A stretch of DNA of 27,586 bases from Collodictyon triciliatum (lineage: Eukaryota > CRuMs), in NCBI GenBank assembly GCA_043381765.1, contig JBHJMP010000168.1:1-27586 (forward strand), written 5' to 3'. Position 1 is the stretch's first letter. Each line of letters begins with the position of its first letter. Of the stretch, positions 8,961 to 19,069 are shown one piece after another. A program made the position numbers and the translations under genes. The notes below the pieces were generated by a model. It was given only the letters and a program-made list of their open reading frames with translations, was not told the origin of the DNA and did not search any database.

Positions 8961-11575
8961 TTATAACTTTGCTTTTGGGTGACCGGAGGTGGACGTGCTT
9001 TCGCAGGCTTTGGATATGACGGAGAGAATGGCGTCTGACATGAGACCAGGGACTTCCTCCTGCATGATTCATCAACATAAAAGAAACATAATCAGACGGC
9101 ATAATGACGGAGAAGGAGAAGCACAATGGCCAGAGGCTTGAGACAAAAGAAAGGAACCTGCAGGAAGTGCCCGGCTTCGGTCATTGTGACAGACGCGGTT
9201 GGGAATACTTGAGTCATCCTTTTGATTGCAGGTGCAAGGATTGGGTCCCTCTTTCCCCAGACCTGAGTGATAAAAACCCGGGTGTAAATAGTGTCGCGTA
9301 CACTTGGTTTCGATTACCTCATTTTTTCTTTTCCTTTTTTCTTTAAAATAAAATACAGCAGAAAAGAAAGGATAGAACAAACAATTGCCACAGGCCCTTT
9401 GAAGCTGCGAGCCCAGGCGTCAACTCCGCCAAGTGTTTGCACAGATGGATGGTCTTCAGATAGAGCAACCATGCGGGCAAGTGCTAGAGGACCTTTTTTT
9501 TTTTTCAAACCAGAGGTTACATCTTGGCGAATTAACCGCGATACTAAATTCTTCCTTTATTCTTTTTTATATGAAAAAAAATCTCAACAAAGACCGATAT
9601 GATAGTAGCTAGTTGATGTTTTTCAAAAAAAAAAAAACAAAAGGAGGGACTGAAAAACCTGCACGAGAGCTCCACGTCGGAAAAGGATAGGAGTAAGCCC
9701 GGTTTTCTTCTGCTCCAATCGACGAAGGGTCACCTAGAAACCGCAAGGGAAGAGCTCATTTTGCTGCATTTTTGTTTTGAAAGTTGTTTTTTTTTTTGAG
9801 AGGAGGCGCATCCCATTTTGCGAGGTGCGATTAGGGGTGATATGCCATTGGTGATTGCAAAGTCTCAAACAAAGGAGCCAAAGAGCTCGTAAAGCAGGCG
9901 ATGAAGAGTGTTACCTTGGACGCGAGACATAATTGGTACAGGGAAGTTGAAGCCTCGGAACACAAGCGTGCTGAGTATTGGGGCATGCGAAAATCGGTGG
10001 AATGGTGTCTTTCGAAACGGGGCGACTGGCTTGGCTATCGCCGTGTTTCCGTAGACAGCGGCCTGGCAGTTATTGCAGAGGATAGGAAGAGAGTCAGAAC
10101 GATACAACAGACGTTTCAGCATGGGCAGATTTACACCTTAAAAAGTACTACGTTTCTGTGTCATTTATGGGTGCATCATGGATAAAATAAGTTGAATGAA
10201 TAGTAATCTAAATCACTATGATTCGCTCCGGTAGACGAGAGGCCATCCCCGAGATGATAGGCCCTGTTATATATAATTATTATGAAAACTACTATTGATA
10301 CTCTATCAAAGCAAGGGCGTGTGTTAATCAAGATATGTAACTTAATCGTTGCAGAATAAATTAGGAATTTTGTATATGCTCCTGTATCGAGGGTATCACC
10401 TCCCCAGTCCTGTCCAACAATCGTCAAGTTATGTAAATCAAGGGTCTTGACAAGCTCCACAATCGAGTTGATATGAAATTCCATATTGTGGATTTCCAAA
10501 TCATCGGGTTTATCGCTTAGACCTGTGTTTATGGATCGTGTGTTACCTTTACAATAAGAAAATTGGAGAGAGGGATAATCTTCTAATACGGCAATTAATA
10601 TGTAAGATGATAATATTAAATAAAAGTTCGCTGAAATATGCAAATAAATTAATCATGAACAAAAGAGAAGGAAGAATAATTGCTGCAAGTCCTACCAAAG
10701 CCAATCAAGTCTGGAACGATGACGCGAAGGTTACTGGCCAGCAAAGAGGGAAGGATTCTACGGTAGAGATAACACCAGGCAGGATTTCCGTGTAGCAATA
10801 TCACCGGGGTCTTACATTCGCGTGGCCCTGTTTTGCAACACTCCATTTTTACGATAGAATTACTCCCAAAAAACATAAAAACATAAAAACATAAAAACAT
10901 AAAAACATAAAAACATAAAAACATAAAAACATAAAAACATAAAAACATAAAAACATAAACCATAAAAACAGAAAAACAGAAAAACAGAAAAACAGAAAAC
11001 ATAAAAAACAGAAAACATAAAAAACAGAAAACATAAAAAACAGAAAACATAAAAAACATAAAAAACATAAAAAACATAAAAAACATAAAAACATAAAAAA
11101 CATAAAAAACATAAAACATAAAACATAAAAAACATAAAAACATAAAAACATAAAAACATAAAAACATAAAAACATAAAAAACATAAAAAACATAAACCAT
11201 AAACCATGAAACCATAAAAACATAAAAACATAAAAACATAAAAACATAAAAACATAAAAACATAAAAACATAAAAACATAAAAACATAAAAACTATAAAA
11301 AAAATAAAAAAAAAACATAAAAAAACATAAAAAAAAACATAAAAAAACATAAAAAAACATAAAAAAACATAAAAAAACATAAAAAACATAAAAAATAAAA
11401 ACTATAATGAAGTCCCACCGTCGTCGATGAAATGCATGCGTAGCGATCGAGTCGGGGCAGACTTTGCAGAGGCCAGCGACGTGATCCAGGGCAGCGCAAG
11501 AGCGAGGCAGCGGCGTTTGAACGGCAGTTGACGCGACAGCCAGGCGGGGATTTCGGGCGGAGGAAGCTCTGTCAT
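8961..11575 (-). CDS. Haloalkane dehalogenase-like alpha/beta hydrolase, nine exons, complete
   Basis: This is a complete 328-residue alpha/beta-fold hydrolase of the haloalkane dehalogenase family. Exons, 5' to 3': 11419-11575, 10696-10827, 10400-10522, 10217-10263, 9915-10062, 9659-9733, 9383-9483, 9158-9262, 8961-9059. All eight junctions agree in phase. The protein starts MTELPPPEIPAWLSRQLPFK and continues RSLRMHFIDDG. The oxyanion and halide-site motif is LLHGNPAWCYLYRRILP (Asn after HG). Next is VPDLIGFGLSDKP. The nucleophile elbow is VGQDWGG, with Asp followed by the halide-stabilising Trp. The C-terminal part has VWGKRDPILAP and the catalytic His in EAGHFLQEEVPG. Length and motif order match the family (about 300 residues). 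In bacteria these enzymes hydrolyse haloalkanes; OleB-like beta-lactone decarboxylases are close relatives, so the substrate is open. No clear signal peptide is visible. Confidence 0.93.
10868..11400. repeat. CATAAAAA-type satellite inside intron 1 of the dehalogenase gene
   Basis: About 530 bases of head-to-tail units of 8 to 10 bases: mostly ACATAAAA, with blocks of ACAGAAAA, longer A runs, and ACCAT interruptions. The array is confined to the intron 10828-11418. Minus-strand frames stay open across it (Phe/Met/Leu/Cys/Tyr/Val repeats), but these are repeat artefacts because exons on both sides join in phase when it is removed. Confidence 0.93.
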
Positions 11576-11789
11576 TTCGGCAGGTGTTCTGATTGAAGGT
11601 CAAGCACAGGTGAAAGGAGGCAGAGACAGAGGCAGAGGGAGGAATCTATGGCTAACTTGATTCAGCGACCCGGTTTGATTGCGCATGAAGTCTCAGTTTG
11701 AGTGATTTTATTTCATTTTTCGCCTCGCACGTCATTTTTTTTTTTTTTTTATTCTTTCTTTCAAATTTTTTTTTTTTGGTGGAGATTTT
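11576..11789. other. Upstream region of the dehalogenase-like gene
   Basis: About 200 bases lie between the start codon and an assembly gap. The first hundred are purine-rich (GGCAGAGACAGAGGCAGAGG-like), then T runs lead to the gap. It probably contains the promoter, but no TATA element or other box could be assigned. Confidence 0.4.
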
Positions 11790-12149
11790 NNNNNNNNNNN
11801 NNNNNNNNNNNNNNNNNNNNNNNNNNNNNNNNNNNNNNNNNNNNNNNNNNNNNNNNNNNNNNNNNNNNNNNNNNNNNNNNNNNNNNNNNNNNNNNNNNNN
11901 NNNNNNNNNNNNNNNNNNNNNNNNNNNNNNNNNNNNNNNNNNNNNNNNNNNNNNNNNNNNNNNNNNNNNNNNNNNNNNNNNNNNNNNNNNNNNNNNNNNN
12001 NNNNNNNNNNNNNNNNNNNNNNNNNNNNNNNNNNNNNNNNNNNNNNNNNNNNNNNNNNNNNNNNNNNNNNNNNNNNNNNNNNNNNNNNNNNNNNNNNNNN
12101 NNNNNNNNNNNNNNNNNNNNNNNNNNNNNNNNNNNNNNNNNNNNNNNNN
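11790..12149. other. 360-base assembly gap
   Basis: A run of N preceded by T homopolymers. The start of the gene fragment that begins at 12150 is probably lost here. Confidence 0.98.
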
Positions 12150-12464
12150 CTGAAACTGTTCCTTTCAATGCTTTTCTTATTCGAATATTTGTTTTGATAA
12201 AACTATTCTTTAAATTATTCTTGTTTGATACCACCATAAATACTTTTCTTGACCGGGTTTACTTCCCTTGGTTTTTATGTAAATCCAGTAAGTTTAAGTC
12301 AGTTTGAATTACTCATAATTTTTTATTATTATTTATGCACATATAAATTTTTACATATTTTTTTGTTTGTTTTCGCTTCAGTAGCTAACAAGTATGTGAG
12401 CGGATGGAAGAGCCACATGTGGAGTCGCATCACTCACAGATGTGCTAGTGATGTGAATAAATAG
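12150..12464 (+). CDS. 3' end of an unrecognised gene emerging from the gap, two exons
   Basis: An open frame enters from the gap and runs to 12287, where it meets a strong donor (A|GTAAGT). The intron ends at a good acceptor (TTTTCGCTTCAG) and exon 2 (12382-12464) continues in phase to a TAG stop. The first exon reads as hydrophobic and aromatic (FLIRIFVLIKLFFKLFLFD, then DRVYFPWFLCK), compatible with a membrane segment. The second encodes a basic tail (NKYVSGWKSHMWSRITHR). I do not recognise the family. Support is the splice signals and phase agreement only, so it could also be chance. Confidence 0.33.
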
Positions 12465-13102
12465 AGACCTTACAAACAGAATAAGGACAATGTCATGCCA
12501 AATTCCTTAACATTCTCTACTGCAACAACAGGTAGAAATATCGCCTATGCTTACACGCTCTGAAGCTTTATGAACACGTTTGCTAAAAATCTTTCAATAC
12601 ATAGATATAACAACAACTTAATATTTTACAAAAAATATTACATTAATAGTTGAAAAACACTGCCGGTGCCTTACACGCTCAAAGAAAGTAGTAAAGTTGA
12701 AAAGGCCACGAAACGCCTGCATCTTGAAGAAATTACAATAACATATATTTCATAAGAAAAAAATAATAAAATTATCATATGGAGAGCAAGTGACACACGC
12801 GCAAGAGTTGAATACTGTCCATACAGGTTATGGAAATTATGATTTCTTACATATAATTTAATAATTAAAAATAGCAAAATCTTCCAGGAACACATAATAT
12901 GCAAACAAAATCAACATACATTACAATATTTTTGCATGGGATGAAATATATGCCTTCCACTCAGGAAACACAGAACAGTGTACTGTAAATAATATACTTT
13001 TAATAATTTTATATCCTTCATTCAATTCAAGGAAAAAGTTTTTTGCATTTTTTTACAGTTCGCCGTTATTGTTGCACCTTGGTTGAACGCAATCAACACG
13101 TC

Positions 13103-13239
13103 GGATTCGAGTCAAGGTCAGCTTGGTGCGGGAGCTGGATTCTTGGTTCATCACTATGCATCCGAAAGTGTTGAGAAATATTACAACTCTAAACGGCTGC
13201 AACTAACAGGAGCCCTGACCTGGATTCGACTCAAGGTCA
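13103..13239 (+). repeat. Diverged 18-base direct repeat
   Basis: GGATTCGAGTCAAGGTCA at 13103-13120 recurs at 13222-13239 as GGATTCGACTCAAGGTCA, one mismatch in 18, with about 100 bases between the copies. Flanks are unrelated. Confidence 0.75.
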
Positions 13240-14256
13240 ATCTCCCCTGAAGGCGAATGAACGCAAATTATATTACTTGGTGTTAAAATAAATATAAGGG
13301 CATATTTAGCATCTCATTGGATAATGCATCGTGCATTCGAGGTCAGCAGTACAGAGTAAGAGTTGAACATCGAAAAGGCATCTGTGCGATTGCTAAGGCC
13401 ATGTTATCATGAGAACACAACGCTGAGGGGTAAAATTATCATCACTTACTATTCATTTATGAGATATTAGATTTTCTGGATTGTTTTGATTAATAGTTCA
13501 TATCCCAGACATAAAAGCCAACTGGCCAAGATAAGATTTTTGCGCACGAAGAAAAAATGGATGAAAAGCCCCCGGCAAGGATTATGACATCTATGGATTT
13601 TTATTTTTACATGGCGTAATTTCTTGTAAATATCAGTGCAAATCTAAACCTTTCGAATAAGTAGAATGAGAATATAAAAAAGGCGACAGAGGCCGAAATC
13701 AACGCATACTTCAGCAAAAGTGTTTGGCATATGTGCCACGTAATACAACAGTTTTGCAGTTCCACCGGGTCAAAAACCATTTTGCTTTGGCTGTATCATG
13801 TCAGCCGTCAGCAATTCAAATGAAAGTCTGGCGTTTGGATGCGCAGTGTGTACCGAGCTAATTCAAATGAATGGAAAAAGGCAGTGAGTATCTTATATAA
13901 TGCGATTGATTCGCATTTACGGGATATAAAATCAGGTAAAGACACCGGTGGTAAGGTCACAAGAAGGTTCATATGTTGTCCGATGCAAGGAAAGAAGCAT
14001 TCAGAATCATGCCAAAAAATAAGTGGCTCGTCTGCGTTGAGAAAGGGCGATATCTTTACGGGGCATGGCAAAATGCATACCGAATTAAATGATGACAACC
14101 GTGCTTCTGTGGAAGTTTATATGAATTGATTATTCAAATTATGTTTTGCTAGCTAATGCATATTTAATGCACAATTAATGAATAACATATTAATAACCTA
14201 TAATTTTATCCACTGTTTATGATTATATGTTGTTATCATATGAAAATTTATTATAT

Positions 14257-14257
<1 letters not shown>

Positions 14258-14327
<70 letters not shown>
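14258..14327. repeat. 70-base poly(T)
   Basis: An uninterrupted run of T. On the minus strand it would read as a poly(A) tail, but no coding sequence is recognisable just 5' of it on that strand, so a retroposed copy is not supported. The run length may be inaccurate in the assembly. Confidence 0.9.
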
Positions 14328-14329
<2 letters not shown>

Positions 14330-15480
14330 ATTCCAGGTACTCAAATTTGGAGCTGTACCAAAAGAATATGCAATCAAATGAGGGTTCATGTTGAACTGTT
14401 TTTTGACCATTTTGCCCTGAACCTGCATTAAAAAGTGCCCATTGTGAAAAAAGTGACTGTATACGCCACAAAATAGGCAAATCATCTAATCAACAATTAT
14501 ATTGTGCCAATTTAATTATCTGCCTTAAAAAATACAAGAGCTTTATTGTTCATAATGCCAGTCGGCGGGATGCATAATTTTGTTGAGGTAAAATCAACCA
14601 GGTATGTATATCATAATTCTTTTTTTCAAACAGGATATGCGTGACTCTTTTTTTACATATGAAAAACAATTCATGAATAACAAACATTTAGATCCACACG
14701 AACTGCAAATAAACAACAAATAAGCCAAATATTCAAAGAAAGTTTAGTTATGCAAGTACAATTATTTAATGAAAGGCTAAAAATCTAGAGGTAGAAGTCT
14801 ATTTTGTAAATGTCACCGACGTTCAATAAACAAATATCATTAAAATTGTATTTTATCATTTGCATGTCATATGTTTTATGATTTGATATGTACATAATTG
14901 GTTAATATTAAATCATATAATTCAACATCTGGAATCATTCAAGCACTGTGCCTTTGACCCACTCGAAAAGCTAAAAGACGAGCTAGTTTGTGACATGCAC
15001 TTAACTTACATCGCCGATAAAGCTCTATGCACGCTCATGAAATAGTCTGAAAAATAGGATTCGCAGTTTCAAACAGGAACGTAATTCACTTGGTTAGGGA
15101 AATATATGTATTTATCTTTCACTCAAAAAAATAACACATCATTGAAATATCTGCGCTTCAGATTATCTCCAGTGTGCTACGATATATCATGAATGAATAA
15201 ATAAGACAATACGAATGAATCATTGTCTTTGAATTAAATGCCACTGAATTTGCCTTAAAACATAACACGATTCTTACGAAAAATTCTCTAGTCTCGCATA
15301 AATCAAAAAAAGCACAGAAGTCACTCTACATCAATATTCTATTACATATCTGCATTTTCTACATATAACGCAGCAAATCCTAAAGCTATTTATGGTTTTT
15401 CAAGACTTAAGCTCAAATTTTAGTGCCCATGAATCGTATGTGCTCATCCACAGAACAAAAAATATTAATAACACACATGA

Positions 15481-16452
15481 AGACCAGCAGATGGATTACA
15501 TACAGTTTGCAATAGCCTCAACTACACATGTATCTGTATTAATCTGCAAATAAAATGTCTTATTTTCGTACACAGACCGAAAGTAATTGCTGTGTCTGAT
15601 AAAAGACCCATTGCGTTTGCATGCTATAAAGACCATCAAACGAAGCTTTCCGCTGACTGTTGGAAACTTTTCACAATTATCGGACGTAAAAGGATTTCAG
15701 ATGAAAAAAACCACACGCTCTCGGTTACTTTTGATAGCCAAGGAAGTTTTGATTTGATAGAGTCTGGTAACCAAATAATGCAAAAGCTTTGCAAAAAAAG
15801 GTTCAGTTTATTTACACCATGAAAGGCAAAGACAAAATCAGCGACTCCATATACTTGCTTGTTGATTTTGTGTGTCAATAAAGAGAATGGGCTCCTGGTT
15901 CGATGCGCTGATTACGAGTTTATCGGCATATTCTAAAAGTACGACATTTATGAAGGCGTCATCAGACTGTAACATCCAACAAGATTCGAAGCCTGGAGGC
16001 ATATATTCCGAGCCTCATATGGTATTATGATTTTTGTGAAAACAAAAGTGAGATAATACTTCCTTAAGTTTCAAAATGCAGTTCAACACAAGATTATCCT
16101 GGAAGGTTGTCATGGGTGCCTGCTTCGGAAATAACAGCATATTATTATATTATGCATCACAAATTCTTGGCACATATATGTTGCTTCTTTCATCTCTTAT
16201 TTAAAACACTTATTTGTTGTATTAAAATTGAAAATATTGAAAATAAAAGGTATAACACAGCTCCGCAACAAGTCCTTTATGTTAAGAGTAAAATATGAAT
16301 TCTTTGATTATTTATCAACGTGGGCTGTGAAAATGTGTGCCGTTGAGGACAACGCTTTTTATTCTGGCGGTTTAAATAATTTTTTGCTTCATTACACCAG
16401 TTTATTGAAAGGAAACATAGCTGAAAAAATACCCTCCTTTCAAGTTACATAA
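15481..16452 (+). pseudogene. Stop-poor reading frame, possible decayed or unresolved gene
   Basis: One plus-strand frame runs 324 codons with only five internal stops (15820, 15934, 15970, 16054, 16132) before ending in TAA at 16450. The two ends are open for 113 and about 105 codons. Neighbouring sequence of the same base composition, read in the same frame just upstream (14521-15480), has more than twenty stops in 320 codons. The frame reads AVSDKRPIAFACYKDHQTKL near the start and VKMCAVEDNAFYSGGLNNFL near the end. A good acceptor (TTCGTACACAG) lies at 15575. It could be a decaying gene, a gene whose introns I failed to define, or chance. No family is recognised. Confidence 0.35.
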
Positions 16453-17166
16453 TGACAGTCCAATAAATATTTATTTGGTAGATAATCACAAAATGAATAC
16501 TGTTACAAAAACAAATATATTTATAGTTAAATTTATTTTTATCCACACTTTTTTACATGCATAACAGCACAACATAAAATAGAAGATAGATCCAATTTTT
16601 ATATATCTTTTCATTTTATCACCAATTAAACCCCGTTCCTTGTTATATCTCACATCGTACATCGGCTACTAAATAAAAACCCAAAACTCACTATCTCACA
16701 CATCTGTATGGAAGAGTAAAAATTATGTTGTGCATCTTATCAAGTTTTTATTATTCGGCAATATGAATTTTTCGCGCTATTTATTTTATATGTGTACTCA
16801 GAGCCGCATTGTGCGTAATAATGCCATACAATGACGGCTAAGTCTTGAATAAATGGAAACATAATCATGGCTAAGACCATTTGTAGGCGTTTTAATCATT
16901 ATATTTATTGCTCCGGATGCTGCACTTTTGCATTTATAAACTGACTAGAATTAATACCCATGCTTCGCAACGGGCGTTTAAAATCCCATTTAAGATAAAT
17001 AAAATGTAAAACACTGTCCCTACATTACACAAATCAACATGAAATTCTACATATCACATATTTTGTGAAAACAGAAGCTTTTATTTTTTGAAAACATTTT
17101 AATTTTATTGTATATTTTATCTTATTTTTTTGTTTGTTGTTGGATGTATCCATTCACATTAACATC

Positions 17167-17167
<1 letters not shown>

Positions 17168-17198
<31 letters not shown>

Positions 17199-17354
17199 CA
17201 TTATCATTATCANNNNNNNNNNNNNNNNNNNNNNNNNNNNNNNNNNNNNNNNNNNNNNNNNNNNNNNNNNNNNTATCATTATCATTATCATTATCATTAT
17301 CATTATCATTATCATCATCATTATCATCATCATTATCATCATCATTATCATTAT
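17168..17354. repeat. (TATCAT)n microsatellite with N gap (17213-17273)
   Basis: Six-base units flank a 61-base gap, with TCATCA variants toward the right end. The tract ends just before the acceptor of the first visible Kelch exon, so it lies in the preceding intron. Confidence 0.93.
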
Positions 17355-17366
17355 TATGATTTTCAG

Positions 17367-19069
17367 GAAATCGAAGCCTTAGTTCATTTAAGCCATCACC
17401 AGACTGATATATTCACAAGCACTCATAGCATACTCCCTGATAACCCTTTTAACTCACACAAAATAATTTATCAAGGCTTAAAACCAGCTGCGAGATACAG
17501 CCACGGATGTGATGTGGTTGGCACGAAGATTTTTATCACACACGGCTATTTTTTCGACCATGCTGCTTCCGCTGCAAGATATCTTGATGACACATGGGTC
17601 TTTGACATACTCATCAGGAGATGGGTGCAAATGAGGGTGCCAAAAGAAAGCAAGGGCTCAAGCTCCCCATCCCCGAGGTAGATTGCTACGCATCTATTCT
17701 TTATTTGCAGTATATCATTTATTTATTATTTTAAAAGTAATCTCCTTTTCTTTTATGGCTCACAATTTCAGTAAATGTGCTCATGGTTTTGCATATTTCG
17801 TTCTTTGTTTTGTTTTTAAAATACGATTTTTGGTCGGCAAGTACATATTTAATACTAAAATAATGAATACGAAATCATAGATACGGAGCAACTTTGACAT
17901 GCTTAGACCACACCGTGTGCATTCTCATCGGTGGTGATGATGGTGGCATTGGGAAAAAGGGAGGCTCTTATGTCTGGGGAAGCTATTTTCGAGAGGTCTG
18001 GTTCGGCGTGATCAGAAGCAGAGAGATAAAATGGATTGCAGGTCAGATAAACGAAAACAGCGGATTTCTTCCTATCACCGCGCACTCCTCAACTAAAATC
18101 GGGCAAGTCATATATGTATTTGGAGGATTGGTATCGAGTGACCCAACAGAAAACAACCTGTCTCCAAGAAATATCCACAGAAATGTGAGCTCATCGTCAC
18201 TCATGTACGAGTTGCGATTTCTGCGCGGAGGATTAACAAAGAATGCACAAAGAAACTCCAGCGACTGGACAGTTGTGTGTAAAGTACTTCATTCAGGCTT
18301 TAGTCCGCCTGCACGTTATGCACACGTCGCTGGCAGTTGGGACAACCGATATATATTTATATTTGGGGGGACAGGAAAGGACGTCACACAGTTGCAAGAT
18401 TTATGGAAGTTTGATATCACCAGAACCGCATGGACACCCATATTTTGTGATGAGTCAACCAACTCGGTGGCAGAACACACATTTCTTTCCTCTGCGATGA
18501 CATTTCCACCATCGAGCCTTTACCCCTCGCCGCGTCAGTTCAGTGCATCAGCAGTTCTCCCATCAGGCCATTGGCTCATCCACGGCGGGTGTGTCTGTAC
18601 ACCAGCATGTTCTTGCTTCGACGACATCTGGTCCATGGACTTTGTAACCGGCTCCTGGACTCTTTTACTGTTGAGCGATGCGCATCAAAAACCTCTGTCA
18701 AAGAGCGAAAAGGGACTTTCGTATTTGCCTGCCTTGTACCGACATTCCTTGGTATCCTTGGACGGAAGAGCAGTCCCCAGCTGGATTCAAACAAGGGCCA
18801 AAGAAGTCCATGCGAACAAGTCTTTTCTGCTCTCGTTTGGAGGAGAGTCATACATTCCTTACATGTACCACAACGATGTTTGGATGCTCTCTATCCTTGA
18901 CACTGAGTTTGACGTGCAAATCACCTATACATTTGAGCATCTGCAATCACTCTCAGTAAATGCATATTGGGGTGGGTTTATTTCACTCTTAATTGTGCTC
19001 TTTGTGGGTAGCAGACTTCTGCAGCTGAAGCGGAGTCGAGACAAGCATAATCATCATCACAGCGTCTAG
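17367..19069 (+). CDS. Kelch beta-propeller, single-pass membrane protein (5' exons not found)
   Basis: Two exons, 17367-17677 and 17881-19069, join in phase (…SPSP|RYGATL). About 500 residues are visible. Six Kelch blades can be traced by their PRYxH / GG / W signatures: AARYSHGCDVVGTKIFITHG with DDTWVFD; PRYGATL with VCILIGGDDGG; IYVFGGLVSSD; ARYAHV with YIFIFGGTGKD and LWKFD; SPRQFSASAV with HWLIHGGC and IWSMD; YRHSLVSL with LLSFGGESYI and DVWMLS. Then come a hydrophobic segment (WGGFISLLIVLFVGSRLL) and a short basic tail ending HNHHHSV. The likely topology is type I: propeller outside or in a vesicle lumen, tail in the cytosol. The N-terminus with any signal peptide must lie upstream of the microsatellite intron and was not found. 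Partners are unknown; attractin-like proteins share the layout only loosely. Confidence 0.88.

Larger units (their letters stand above)
12465..17167. other. Gene-poor AT-rich region
   Basis: Nearly 5 kb with no recognisable gene. It contains a direct repeat (13103-13239), a 70-base poly(T), a higher-GC stretch around 13500-14130 with open frames on both strands, and a stop-poor frame at 15481-16452. The frame starting after a good acceptor at 13058 reads 63 codons (FAVIVAPWLNAINTSDSSQG at its start) before a stop and is followed in the same frame by further open runs broken by stops. None resembles a known family. Confidence 0.5.

Noticed and set aside
9865-10122. P-type ATPase-like region fused to the cyclase, as in alveolate guanylyl cyclases
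   Set aside because: The exons in 8961-11575 assemble into a complete alpha/beta hydrolase with its own start and stop codons.
10649-11603. Long minus-strand open frames of Phe/Met/Leu/Cys/Tyr/Val repeats
   Set aside because: They are translations of the intronic satellite. The flanking exons join in phase when the satellite is spliced out.
14198-14485. Poly(A)/poly(T) as a sign of a retroposed copy on the minus strand
   Set aside because: No coding sequence or target-site duplication could be recognised next to the 70-base run.
13059-16452. Alternative genetic code (TAA/TAG as Gln, TGA as Trp) to explain stop-interrupted frames
   Set aside because: The clear genes in the window use TAA, TAG and TGA as normal stops at family-appropriate ends, so reassignment in the same genome is not credible.
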